64,000 nt of DNA from Prorocentrum cordatum (taxonomy: Eukaryota > Sar > Dinophyceae > Prorocentrales > Prorocentraceae): assembly GCA_963575745.1 (NCBI GenBank), contig CAUYUJ010014607.1, positions 37,501 through 101,500 on the forward strand. Reading direction: 5' to 3'. The notes below the pieces were generated by a model. It had not been told where the DNA came from. It searched no databases and was given only the letters and a program-made list of their open reading frames with translations. Position numbers and translations under genes: made by a program. Positions within the stretch are counted from its first letter, which is position 1. The number at the start of each line of letters is the position of its first letter. Below are positions 31,196-41,520 of this stretch, one piece after another.

Positions 31196-32399
31196 GAAGA
31201 CATTCGCCGCATCATCGAGGCCTTTGCGCACAATATGGAGGCGGTGCAGCGGGAGCTCCTGGATACGCAGTCCACCACGATTTTGGAGGCCGTGGCAAGG
31301 TGCGGCAGGTCGTCAGACAGGCTGAAGACAGGGTTCGATGAGCTCTTGAGTAACCAACGCCCTGACCAGAAGGACAGGTTGGCGCCGCACATATCCCCGA
31401 GACTGGCGTCGGGGGAAATACCCGAGGAAGAGGCGGGTTTGAAGAGCTCATTGCGTACCGATGATGCTCCAAAGGGGCAACCCCTAATCAAGAAAAGCGA
31501 AACGGCAGCGGCCATCTTGGAGGCAACCCAGGCCATGGAACCGAGACGCCGCTCCAGCCATGACGAAAGTAAGCTTGTCATGGATGTGTTTGCGGACGTC
31601 TCTCAGCAGATCAGTAGAACCTCGGCGGTAAGCCGGGCCAAGTACGGCGAGCTCATCGACGTGGCGAAGTCCTCGCTGAAGCGCATCATCAAGGGCTTCC
31701 CGGAGCCTGAGGGGCACCGATTCCTCGATAGATTTGTGAACAGCTGGGCGTTTTCGAACTTGTGCGGGTTTCTGATATTGCTGAACGCGGTCTTCATCGC
31801 GGTGACTACGAACTACGAGGTGCAGAACCCAGGAAAGGGCTCGTCCTCAATGATCAATGTCGCCGAGTACGCCTTCGTGATTTGGTACGGCATCGAGCTG
31901 CTGCTTAAGATGGCTGCGCACGGACGTTACTTCTTCGTTGGCCCCGACTACAAATGGAATTGGTTCGATTTATTGCTAGTTTGCGTTTCTGCGATGCAGG
32001 TGGTCCTCCTGACAACGGCCGCCAATTTCGGCTTCGCGCGGTCTCTCCGACTCTTCAAGATATCGAAGGTATTCCGAGTCTTGCGCGCCATGGAATTCTT
32101 CAAGGACGTGAGGGTCATGGTCCTTTGTATGGTTCAGTCGTTTTTGGCAATGATCTGGTGTTTGATCATAATCGCGTTCATGCTTTATTTCGTCGCCGTC
32201 ATGGTACTGCAGGCTGTCATTATGAAACTGGAGACTCTCGAGAGCAGCGATGACATTGCATGGTTCCAGGAAAAGTTTCCATCCGTGCAGGATACAATGG
32301 TCGTTCTCTTCCAATCCACCACTGGAGGCTGCGACTGGAGCGTCCCATATGAAGACATCGGCAAGACAGGGCATGCTTGGGCCAGAGTTTTTTTCTTGT
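31196..32399 (+). CDS. Voltage-gated cation channel, single 6TM domain, exon
   Basis: The open frame starts after TTTGCCTTCTTCTAG, a good polypyrimidine acceptor, and contains an ATG at 31235. Numbered from that ATG: a helical N-terminus (1-165), S1 about 172-193, S2 209-229, S3 239-258, S4 267-287 (RSLRLFKISKVFRVLR, six basic residues at every third position), S5 302-328, and a pore loop 347-367 with QSTTGGCDW as the filter region. S6 starts near 380 (WARVFFLC) and then the homology stops. An Asp in the filter suggests a cation (Na or Ca) channel of the plasma membrane. S6 and any regulatory tail must come from a later exon, possibly via a donor near 32398, or be lost. No downstream exon was found, and the region after it is CTTGG repeat. 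Confidence 0.85.
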
Positions 32400-32585
32400 G
32401 CAGCAGGCTGACACCACATCCGCGGGTCCCTTAATAGTCTTGAGGCTGCGGTTCACCCTTGCAATTGTCGAGAGAAGAAGGGAAGGAGAAGGAGAAAGAG
32501 GCAGAGGAGCAGGATGATTATCGAATGGCCTTCGGCCCATCCCGCCACGGAGCCTGGGTTGTGGATCAGAGTTCTCAGGGATGCT
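32400..32585. other. Flank of channel exon
   Basis: Purine-rich stretch at 32470-32515, then GGATCAGAGTTCTCAGGG leading into the CTTGG block. No coding continuation of the channel is seen. Confidence 0.4.
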
Positions 32586-32589
32586 TCTT

Positions 32590-33125
32590 CGGGTCTCTTC
32601 GGAGCGCTCCTGGGGGCCTCTTGGGAGCAGTTTGGGGGCCTCTTGGGAGCCTATTGGGGGTATCTTGGGGTCTCCTGGGGGTCCCTCGAGGCCGAGGGCT
32701 CGAACTGTTCGTTCTGGTTCCCCATCTGGGCCCCCTCTTGGGGCCGTCTTTGGGCCCTGTTGGCACGTCTTGGGCGCCTCTTGGGCCGTCTTGAGGCCCT
32801 CTTGGGTCGTCTTGGGGCCCGCTTGGGGGCCTCGTGGACCGTTTGGGGGCGATCTTGGGGGCCTCGCGGGCCGTCTTGGAGCTCGATAAGCAGAAAAGGC
32901 GAGAACGCCAACACTTGTCAACAACCTACCAACACATTAATGATTCTGACCTCTCGGGCCCTCTTGGGAGGTCTCTTGGGACGTCTTGGAGACCTCTTGG
33001 CTTAGGCCGTCTCGGGGCCATCCTGAGCGTCTTGGAGCGATCGTTCGTCGACTCGGGACCCTCTTGGACCGTTTTGGGGCCTCTTGGGGCCCTCTTGGCC
33101 CGTCTTGGGGACCTCTTCGCTCCGA
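32590..33125. repeat. CTTGG block 4
   Basis: CTCTTGGGxGCxTCTTGGGG units with an AC-rich spacer near 32890-32945 (GCGAGAACGCCAACA), the same architecture as block 1. Confidence 0.88.
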
Positions 33126-33375
33126 CAAAACGCGACAAGCCCCAGGGGTCACGCGGGAAGCCCAAAGAGATTTGGCAAGTTGGGGTCTGGGCCCCTACAG
33201 ACTCCTCAGGAGTGCTTAAGGGATTAGGCAACGGACCTAAGGACACGCCCACTCCGTGTCTAACGGCATGGTGGCGGATCATAACAGGACGGAGACGGAG
33301 GATGGAATGGGTGACGAGGAGGACGTGGAGGTGGGGAGGAGGAGGAAGAGAAGGAGGAGGAGACAAGGGGGTAGA

Positions 33376-33423
33376 TGAGAGAGAGATAGAGAGAGAGAGA
33401 GGGCAAGAGAGCGAGAGACAAAC

Positions 33424-33469
<46 letters not shown>

Positions 33470-33905
33470 GAGACAATAAACAAACACAGCGACAGCGATA
33501 GCGAGAGCGAATGCAGGAGCGAGAGCGAGAGCGAGAGGTTGAAGGAGAGGTTGAAGGAGAGGGAGATGGAGATGGAGAGGGAGAGGGAGATGGAGCGAGA
33601 CAGAGACAGCGACAGAGACATATACAGAGACAGAAAGCGAGAGTGAGAGAGAGAGACACAGAGAGAGAGGGAACTAATGAATTAGAGAGGAAGGAGAGCG
33701 AGAAAAAGAGAGGTAGGGAACAACAAACTTGACATATATTTAAATATATATATACAGAGAGAGATATAACAAAAACAATGAGAAAGAGAGAGACACACAC
33801 ATAACAGATAGAGATAGAGAGAGAGTGAGAGAAACAACAGAGAACGAGAGAGAGAGAGAGGGAGAGCGAGAGAGAGAGCGTGAGGGGGAAAATGGCGAGG
33901 AAGGC
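33376..33905. repeat. GAGAGA purine tract
   Basis: (GA)n with AGCGAGAGCGAGA and AGATGGAGA variants, interrupted by a TATATA stretch near 33738. Frames are compositional. Confidence 0.92.
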
Positions 33906-33944
33906 TTTCGAACGACTCTTGGCACGTATCCGTGACTTCTTTCT

Positions 33945-34115
33945 TGGGGCCTTCTTGAGCTGTCTCGGGGGCCCTGGTCGGGGCCGCTTGGGGACATTTT
34001 GGGCAGTATGGGGGCGCGCTGGGGCCCTCGAGTGGCCCTGTTGGGCCATCTTGGCGCCCTCGGGGGACTGTTCTGGCAGCCTCTAGGATCGTCTTGGGCC
34101 TCTCCGGAAGCTCTC
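33945..34115. repeat. CTTGG block 5 (short)
   Basis: TTCTTGGGGCCTTCTTGAGC and related units, ending at the miniature element at 34119. Confidence 0.75.
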
Positions 34116-34118
34116 TCT

Positions 34119-34247
34119 TGGCATCGCTCGGACGTGTGCATTTTTCCTTCGGCGAGGACCATCGAGGAGCATCCTCGATCACCTGGCGAAAACACCACGC
34201 ACGAAATCGAAAAACAACACAGGAAATGTACGTCCGAGCGATGGCCA
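34119..34247. mobile_element. Miniature inverted-repeat element A, copy 1
   Basis: About 129 bp with ends TGGCATCGCTCGGACGT and ACGTCCGAGCGATGGCCA. The interior (TTCGGCGAGGxCCATCGAGG) matches copy 2 at 37201. No coding capacity. Confidence 0.82.
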
Positions 34248-34405
34248 GCTCTTGGGATGCGTTGGATCCCCCCTTGGCGATGTTAGAAAACCTGTTGGTC
34301 CTCTTCGGCTCCGGGGCCGCCGGGGGCACACCCGAGGCCAGTGACGACAAAAGAGCATCGGGAGCAAAAAAAAAAAATATGACCCTGGCGAAGGACCCAA
34401 CCATA

Positions 34406-34745
34406 CAGTCGTGGCGCTGACCTAAGGAACCCTAAATAAGGAACGAGGCCCCTTTTCCCATAAGTTAAATTCCGACTTCCCATGGAAAATTCAGGAAAGC
34501 CCAAGGCAAACTGCAAAACAATCAAGTAACACCGAGCCCCTCCCCAACGGGGCAAGCAAACTGCAAAACAATCAAGCAAACTGCAAAACAATCAAGTATC
34601 ACCTGGGGAGGGGCTCGGTGTTACTTGATTGTTTTGCACTTTGCCTTGGGTTTTCCTGAGGTTTTCCATGGGAAGTCAGAACTTAAGTTATGGGAAAAGG
34701 GGCCTCGTTCCTTATTTAGGGTTCCTTAGGTCAACGCCCCGACTG
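34406..34745. mobile_element. Miniature element B, foldback form with CAGTCG ends
   Basis: Ends CAGTCGTGGCGCTGACC and GGTCAACGCCCCGACTG are inverted copies flanked by TA on each side (34404-34405 and 34746-34747). The arms pair over about 130 bp (TTCCTTAGGTCA...GGGGAGGGGCTCGGTGTTAC), around a loop that repeats CAAACTGCAAAACAATCAAG. A TA target and CAGT-starting ends are the hallmarks of Tc1/mariner-type elements. Non-autonomous. Confidence 0.82.
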
Positions 34746-34779
34746 TATGCAGTTGTGAAAACCGCCGTTGTGAGAGCTG

Positions 34780-35810
34780 CTTTCGGCGCAGCTCCCCATG
34801 GGCACGAAGCGCGCGAAGGGTGCGTTGCAATGGGGCAGGGCCGCCATGACGGCGCTGCCGCTGGGGCCTTCGGTGGAGCTCCCTATGGGGCAACGAAGCG
34901 TACGAGAGATGTGCCAAAGTGGAGGGGAGGCGGCATGCGAACCATACCACTGGTGCATTCGATGGAGCTCCCTACGGGGCCACGAAACGTGTGAGGAGTG
35001 TGCGGGGGGCCGGCATGCGAATTATGCCGTTGGGGCCTTCGGGGGAGTTCCCTATGGGGCCACGCAACGTGTGAGGGGTGAGCCAAAATAGAGGGGGGGC
35101 GGCATGCGCACCATGCCCATGCCACTGGTGCATTCGATGGAGCTCCCTACGGGGCCACGAAACGTGTGAGGGGTGTGCCAAAGTGGAGGGGGGGGGCATG
35201 CGAACTATGCCACTTGGGCCTTCGGTGCAGCTCCCTTAGGGGCCACGCAACGTGTGAGGGGTGTGCCAAAATAGAGGGGGCCGGCATGCGAAGCATGCCA
35301 CTGGGGCCTTCGGTGGAGCTCCTTGTCGAGCCGCGAAACGTTTGAGGGGTGTGACAACGTGGAGGGGGGCGGCATGCGAACCATGCCGCTTGGGCCTTCG
35401 GTGGAGCTCTTTTTCGGGGCCACGCAACGTGTGAGCGATGTGCCCACATGGAGGGGGGGCGACATGCGAAGCATGCCGCTGGGGCCTTCGGGGGGGCTCC
35501 CTCTAGGGGCCACGAAGCGTGTGAGAGGTATGCCAAAGTGGAGGGGGTCGGCATGCGAACCATGCCACTGGAGCCTTCGATGGAGCTCCTTTTCGGGGCC
35601 ACGCAACGTGTGAGGGGTGTGCCAAAATAGAGGGGGGGCGGCATGCGAAGCATGCCACTGGGGCCTTCGGTGGAGCTCCCTCTAGGGGCCACGAAGCGTG
35701 TGAGGGGTGTGCCAGAATAGAGGGGGGGCGGCATGCGAAGCATGCCACTGAGGCCTTCGGTGGAGCTCCCTATGGGGCCATGAAGCGTGTGAGGGATGCG
35801 CCAAAATGAA
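34780..35810. repeat. 90-bp satellite, about eleven copies
   Basis: Each unit has GGCATGCGAAxCATGCC (a short palindrome), GGGGCCTTCGGTGGAGCTCC, GGGGCCACGxAxCGTGTGAG and GTGCCAAAxTxGAGGGGG. The period of 90 keeps frames open on both strands, giving 30-residue repeats; these are not genes. Confidence 0.93.
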
Positions 35811-36478
35811 AGGGGTGACGGGAGGAGTGAAGAAGGGGAGGAGGAGGAGGAGGAGGAGGAGGAGGAGGAGAGGAGGAGGAGAGGAGACGCGGGGATTCTC
35901 TCTACAAAACGAGAACCTAAGTCAACACACAATGGGTGGAAACAGCCTGTGTGGGAGGGCGGGACATCTCCTGGGACCTCTTGGGTTCTTTCGCGTGCTT
36001 GCTGAGGGCTGCTGCAGCAAATAAGCCCAAGCCCATCTTTAAGCACCGACGTTAAGAAGTTGATTCCGGACGGGTGGTTCAACAGTGTGATGCCCTGAGC
36101 CCGAAACGAAGTATGTTATGGCACGGCGTTGGACGCGGCCTTGACGCAGCACCGGTATTGTCATCACGTTGTCCTGGCATGATCTTGGGGCGCATTGCTT
36201 TCGATATTTTGTACGGGTTCCTACAGAATTCGATTCAACGCGTAAGGATGTCCTACGAATGTCTTCGGCTCCTTTTTGCAAGTACAGGGGTACCCTAGCC
36301 CTCTTTGACATCCTCCTACCAGATTTGCTGTACAGCTCTTGTTGAAATATCAAGAGAACAAGTCGACTGTCCTCTTCGGGAATTCACCACCGAATGTCGC
36401 CCCCAGACGCACCCCCAAGTTCCGTTAGCATCGACAAGATAATGATTCACATTAGTGGCTAGTGAGAGACGAGCATGT
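35811..36478. other. GGA tract then unassigned sequence
   Basis: GGA run at 35835-35885. From 35900 to 36440 there is non-repetitive sequence; a plus-strand stretch IAFDILYGFLQNSIQRVRM (36198-36254) is weakly protein-like but nothing is recognised. Confidence 0.35.
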
Positions 36479-36870
36479 GCACCGCCCAGCTGGCTCTCTC
36501 CTCCTCCCCTTCCTCTGTCCTCCTCCTCCTCCCCTTCCTCCTCCTCCCCTTCCTCCTCCCCTTCCTCTGTCCTCCTCCTCCCTCTGTCCTCCTCCTCCTC
36601 CTCCCCTTCCTCTGTCCTCCTCCTCCTCCTCCCCTTCCTCCTCCTCCCCTTCCCCTGTCCTCCTCCCGTTTCGCAATCTCTCTCCTCCTCACCTTCCTCT
36701 GTCGTCCTCACCACTCGCGTCAACATGCTGACGGGTATGAAGCTGCTGGCGCGCGTGACAGCCAAGTTTGGCTATCATGTTGTCCACTCCTCGCCTGGCC
36801 TTTCTCCTCCTCCTCCTCCTCCTCTTTTCTCTTCGCCTCCCCCTCCTCATCCTCCTCTCTCTCTCTCTCT
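36479..36870. repeat. CTC pyrimidine tract
   Basis: TCCTCCTCCCCTTCCTC units with a short non-repeat gap at 36715-36790. Frames are Ser/Pro/Leu-rich by composition. Confidence 0.9.
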
Positions 36871-37200
36871 TCTCAACACGAATCCGGGGCCCAAGTTTCG
36901 GTCACGTCCGCAGGACAGCTCTCCCACCTAGCAAGGACATGCATTTGTCGGTGGCACGGTTGATGAGGTTATCCCTGCGGCATCATGACAGGGTCCCATC
37001 GCGTCAGAAACCGTAGCATCCGTTCGTTTAGTGCATGCAAGCCTTGCAGTGTTAAGAAGCAGTTGTTTTTTTTGCCGAGCGAATCCGACTGCATCCCATG
37101 AAGGGGGAGACCCACGAACAATGAGCTACACCAGAACCTGAAGCAGACCAAATGATCCGTACAAGCCTTGCTGGACAGGAGTAGGGGAATGGTCTCATCC
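36871..37200. other. Unassigned sequence
   Basis: Non-repetitive sequence between the CTC tract and element A copy 2. No gene is recognised. Confidence 0.3.
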
Positions 37201-37330
37201 TGGCATCGCTCGGACGTGTGTTTTTTCCCTTCGGCGAGGGCCATCGAGGAGCATCCTTGATCAGTTGGCGAAAAAAACACGCACACACAACCGAAAAAAA
37301 CACAGGGAATGGACGTCCGAGCGATGGCCA
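37201..37330. mobile_element. Miniature inverted-repeat element A, copy 2
   Basis: Ends TGGCATCGCTCGGACGT and ACGTCCGAGCGATGGCCA are identical to copy 1 at 34119-34247, and the interior is about 80 percent alike. Confidence 0.85.
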
Positions 37331-37441
37331 GTCATGCACACACAGAAGAACGGGCGTCCAGCGAAGATGGCCCGAAGCAGCGCGAAAGTCCGAAGGAAGT
37401 AGAACCAACAGAGGGGAAGTAAAGAGCACGACAGGGAATTA

Positions 37442-37617
37442 CAGTCGGGGCCCTGAAGAAGGAACCCTTTTCGTTGGGGAGGGGCTCCGTGTTCCTGAAG
37501 TGTTTCACAGCTTGCCTCAGGTTTTCCTTAGGTTCTCGATGGGAAATCGAAGTTTAACTTGTGGAGAAAATGGGCCTCGTTCCTTATATAGGGTTCCTTA
37601 GGTCAAGGCCCCGACTG
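37442..37617. mobile_element. Miniature element B, short form, TA-flanked
   Basis: 176 bp with ends CAGTCGGGGCC and GGCCCCGACTG, flanked by TA at 37440-37441 and 37618-37619. The interior shares TTGGGGAGGGGCTCxGTGTT and GGCCTCGTTCCTTATxTAGG with 34406-34745. Most likely a Tc1/mariner-type MITE. Confidence 0.87.
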
Positions 37618-37619
37618 TA

Positions 37620-37993
37620 GACCAGAAGGTACCAACAGTCCTTCCGCATCCGCACGGGGGCCCCCAGGGGTCCCAAGGAAGAGCGTGGACCGTAACCAGG
37701 AGAATGCCCCGCATTGGCGTGCGAGCCTTGTTGCTCACACAGCGGAAGCAACAAAAGGAAACCAGCGGAAAACGGAAGGACCCGCACACAATCAATGGAA
37801 CACGCACGAGACAGGCACTTCTATATAAATTAGCTTTCCAAACGGTGTTGCACAAATGCAAGGTGGCCGCTGCGCGGCGAATTCACGAGCACGTCCGTGC
37901 CGTCGCCGTGCTCGGCTCAAGCTCTTTTCGGCGGCAGAAGCCCGCCCATGACATCTGTGGCACAGGTCGTCGGCCTCAGTTGGGCTGCGAACC
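37620..37993. other. Upstream region of the second retroelement
   Basis: Mixed sequence leading into the gag-like frame. An alternative ATG frame at 37897 overlaps it. No promoter is recognised. Confidence 0.35.
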
Positions 37994-39472
37994 TTGTGGA
38001 TCGCGCCTTTCCCTCGATCTCTGCGTTGGCGGCCAACGCGGAGACCTGCTACCTGCTGGAGGGGCTCGGGGGGGTCAAGTCCTTGGGCCTCGGCGTGTTC
38101 GGCCTCGGCGGCGTGCTGGGCTGGCTGGTGGGCACGTGCGGGACCTATGTCTTCTTGGGTGCGCGCCGGGGCCCGCATTGGCGTCCAGTGGAGAGCCGGC
38201 GGGGCCCTGCAGATCCGGTACGTGCTGACCGATTGCGACGCAGCCGAGTACGAAAACATCTGCGGGGAGCCACCTCCAGCTCTGGCAGCGGCGGAGGGGA
38301 GGCTGAAGTACTGCTTGACTCCCGACGGCGACGTCTACCCCCACGCTCTGAAGTGTCCTCCTCTTCATTCTCTCACGGGCTTCGACGAGACGGGCCAGGA
38401 GCTGGTCGTATGTCGGGAAGGGCAGCTGCGCGACGGAGTTCGCCGGATGCCGGTCCTCTACGGCTCGAACTGGTACCCCAGCATCCGCGAGTGCCAAGGC
38501 GCGATGGAGTTCTGCGTCGACCCCCCGGGTCCGAACAGGCGCCTCGTGGGGAAGCAGGCTCTTGGGGACTCGGCGGCTGGACCGACAGTGAGTAAAGGAG
38601 CGTCTCAGGGTACGGGCCAGCTCCCGGACCCCGGGGCCAACGTATGGATGTGCATCGAGGCGCCCTCCTCTGGGGGCAAAGGGATGCCCCTCGCCAGCGA
38701 GCAGGCCGACCAGTGGGTTGCGATGGGCAAGGTCGTGATGTTCAAGCGCGGCACGGAGGTGCTCGTGGCCAAGCAGGTGCCGGCCGGCGAGGCCTCCGAG
38801 GAGCCCGACGCTCGCACGCTTTCCGTGGTCCTTAGCCACGAGGGCGAGCGGCGTCGCGAGTTCGCCGCGGCGGTGCGCGGCATGACCGAGACCACTTGGG
38901 CCTTCTGGCCCCTGCGCGGGCCTCGGACGGTGCTCTGGTGCTTGCGATTCATCCTGCAGCAGGATCACTCGCCCAAGGCGAGACACACGCGCTGGAAGCA
39001 CGAGTGCAACTTGTCGATCAGCGACGTCGACGTCTCCGACCACGTGCTCTGCATGAGGCTCTTCGAGATTGGATCGTCGTACGACCAACTCAATGTGCCA
39101 GAATTGGCCATCATGGAGTACGTGGCGCGCCGCGCCCAGATGGCCAAGTGGCGCTATCGTGACCGCATCCTCGGCCGCGGCGATGGCGGCCTCTTGATGT
39201 TATGTCCTCTTCTTCAGGACCACGTGTCGGAGCAGTTGCACAAGGAGATGATGGCGACCAAGAAGCGGCGCAAGCTCCGTGAGGAGAGAGTCTTGACACG
39301 GGGCTCCGGCGGGGCCGCGGGCAATGCCGACGGCCGCTCCCTGCAGCAGAAGGCGAGCAACCAGTCGGCCGAGATCAAGCGGCTGATGGACAAGTTGAAG
39401 GCGGCCGGCGTGGCCGATGAGGGAGGACGAGATGGCGGCTCCGGCCCTAAGGGCCGGGGCCGGGGAAAATGA
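37994..39472 (+). CDS. Gag-like frame of the second retroelement
   Basis: A 492-aa plus-strand frame with high third-position GC and protein-like composition throughout. Early residues contain hydrophobic stretches; the middle has YENICGEPPPALAAAEG and LSHEGERRREFAAAVRGM; the C-terminus is basic (MATKKRRKLREERVL) followed by a helix (SAEIKRLMDKLKAAG) and GPKGRGRGK. No zinc knuckle or capsid motif is visible. The stop TGA overlaps the ATG of the pol frame (ATGA at 39469-39472), so position identifies it as the first gene of the element. The true start could be later than 37994, since the first 90 residues look less convincing. Confidence 0.6.
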   Translation: MWIAPFPRSLRWRPTRRPATCWRGSGGSSPWASACSASAACWAGWWARAGPMSSWVRAGARIGVQWRAGGALQIRYVLTDCDAAEYENICGEPPPALAAAEGRLKYCLTPDGDVYPHALKCPPLHSLTGFDETGQELVVCREGQLRDGVRRMPVLYGSNWYPSIRECQGAMEFCVDPPGPNRRLVGKQALGDSAAGPTVSKGASQGTGQLPDPGANVWMCIEAPSSGGKGMPLASEQADQWVAMGKVVMFKRGTEVLVAKQVPAGEASEEPDARTLSVVLSHEGERRREFAAAVRGMTETTWAFWPLRGPRTVLWCLRFILQQDHSPKARHTRWKHECNLSISDVDVSDHVLCMRLFEIGSSYDQLNVPELAIMEYVARRAQMAKWRYRDRILGRGDGGLLMLCPLLQDHVSEQLHKEMMATKKRRKLREERVLTRGSGGAAGNADGRSLQQKASNQSAEIKRLMDKLKAAGVADEGGRDGGSGPKGRGRGK

Positions 39473-41520
39473 CGGCCCTCGGCCCCGCGCCTCGGGAGCT
39501 GCTTCCAGCCACCGCCCCCGGCTTGCCTCTGAGACCGGAGTCGACTACCTGCTGCAGGTCGGCGCGGCCCCGACAACGGCAGGCCTCCGCGGTGGACAGC
39601 TGGACGTCCGAGGCGCTGCATGCTCTGAATTCGCAATACTCCGGGCCTGGGTTCGAGGCGCCGGAGGGCCAGTCGGCAGCCCAGGCTGCAGGCGTTCAAC
39701 ACCTTCGAGATTCTACGGTTTTGGCTGGACCCCCACCGTTCAGCGCGGCGGCAGCCCATCGCGAGCTGTGCCGCAATTTGCCCGGCTATTCAGAGTCGGA
39801 GCCAGTAGCCCGCTACCAGAAGGAGAAGCTCTCCTTGCCCTCCTCGGCGCCGCTGTGCGACCTCGCTCAGGTGCTGGAGGGGGATGCTCACCACTATTGG
39901 GTAGATTGGGAGAGTCGGATCTTGCGTCAGGACCCGACGGGCATTGCACCAATTAGACCTTACGTTGATGAGACTTTGCGAGGTGATCCTAGTCAGTATG
40001 CTGAATTCATTACCCTCTTGCTTGAGAAGAGCTTGGTGAATTTGACCACGCCTGCTTCCGCCACTGTTGGACTCTTCTTTGTGCGCAAAACCACTGGAGA
40101 CTGCCGTATCATCTTTGACACGCGGCAGGTCAACCAGTACTTCGAGGCCCCTGAGTACGTTCAGCTTCCGACTGGATCGGCTCGGGCTCGCACGTCCATG
40201 GATGTCGACAAGGAGCTGCACGTGTGCCAGATGGACGTGGAGAGCGCCTTCTACAGGATCTTGGCCCCGCGGGGGCTGGAGGAGTGGTTTCGTCTTCCTC
40301 GAGTGGATCTCCGAGAGGTCCGACGCCTGCGCCCGGAGCTGGTGCCCAGCGAGCTCAGGGGGGCGTACGCCACTCCACAGCTGCTTGTCCTCGCCATGGG
40401 CTTCTCGTGGTCGTTGTACTTCTGCCGGGAGGCGGCGGAGGCCCGCGTTCGGGCCGCTGGCGTCCCCCGGCGGGACTTCGCGCGGGGCCGCCTCGGGAGC
40501 CCGGAGCTGGAGAGCGGGCCCAAGGTGGCGGTGTACGTCGACGGCGTGGCCGTCGTCAGCCAGGACCGGCACGCCGCCGTCAACCTGGGCAAGAAGGCGC
40601 TGGCCTCCCTCGAGGAGGGCGGGCTCCGCTGCAAGGGGCTCGAAGAGCCCACGAGAGAGGTCAAGTTCACGGGCCTCGTCTTCGACCAGAAGGCCGGGGC
40701 CATCAGGGCGTCCCGCGATCGCACGTGGCGCGTCAGGCTTGCCCTCCCCCACGTCTGCGACAGGGGGTGGGCCAGCGGGGACGAGCTGATGATCCTCGTG
40801 GGGCACTTCATGTGGGCTGCTCTGCTCCGGAGGCCACTCATGTCCATCCTGTCTTCTGTTTACAAGTTCTCTGAGTGGGCCGGGCCGCGCCGTCGGCGCC
40901 TCTGGCCGCAAGTGGAAGAGGAGTTGAGGATGGGTGCCGCTCTTATCGTGTTTGCCCTAATCCAGTGTCGTCGTCTCGTCGATCCTGAAGTCCTTGCCAC
41001 CGACGCCTCGACCAGAGGAGCTACTGGGAGCGGGGGATTCGGAGTCGCGTCCAGAAGATGGGAGGCCAGCGAGGTTGTCTCAGCCACTCGTGTTTCGGAG
41101 GCCTGAAGATTCTCAGTCGATGAGGCCATCACGGCCCGCCAGCATGCCCTTGGGACGGTCGGGGACTCTGTTTCTTCGAAGGCCGCTTTCGACAAGGCTG
41201 AACGCCGACGCCGCCGAGGTACCACGTCGTTTACTCAGCTGACCGAGGTTGATGCGGGGGTGGAGGAGGATTGGAAGCTCTTGGTCAAGGGTAGGTTCTG
41301 GGGCTCCGAGCACATCGGTCGACTCGAGGGACGGGGGCTACTTGTTGGAGTCCGTCATCGAGCTAGGGCGTTGAGGTCTCGGGGTTCCAGGATCCTGGTG
41401 CTAGTCGACAACCTCCCGGTCGTCCTGGCCTCGGGGAAGGGGCGCGCCGCGTCCCAGTCCATGAACCGCACGTGCCGCCAGCTGTGCGCCCTTCCCTGTC
41501 ATCCCAGCGCCTTAATTTAA
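39469..41520 (+). pseudogene. Pol (RT and RNase H) of the second retroelement, internal stop, 3'-truncated
   Basis: One frame runs from the ATG at 39469 to TAA at 41518, interrupted once by TGA at 41104-41106. RT motifs: VGLFFVRKTTGDCRIIFD (about 200-217), CQMDVESAFYRI (about 252), YATPQLLVLAMGFSWSL, and VYVDGVAVVSQ (about 354) at the active-site box. RNase H begins at LATDASTRGATGSGG (about 509); after the internal stop VLVDNLPVVLASGKGRAA follows. The late RNase H motif and any recombinase are missing, because similarity stops near 41505. The second Asp of the usual YxDD box is Gly, so catalysis may be altered. The class is probably DIRS-like by comparison with 4.3-12.4 kb, but the diagnostic recombinase is absent. 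Confidence 0.8.

Noticed and set aside
35147-36082. 311-aa minus-strand frame with 30-residue repeats
   Set aside because: It is the 90-bp satellite in one of its open frames.
37905-37925. GCTCGGCTCAAG, similar to the end of the dinoflagellate spliced leader
   Set aside because: Only the last nine or so bases match, too short to claim a relic leader insertion.
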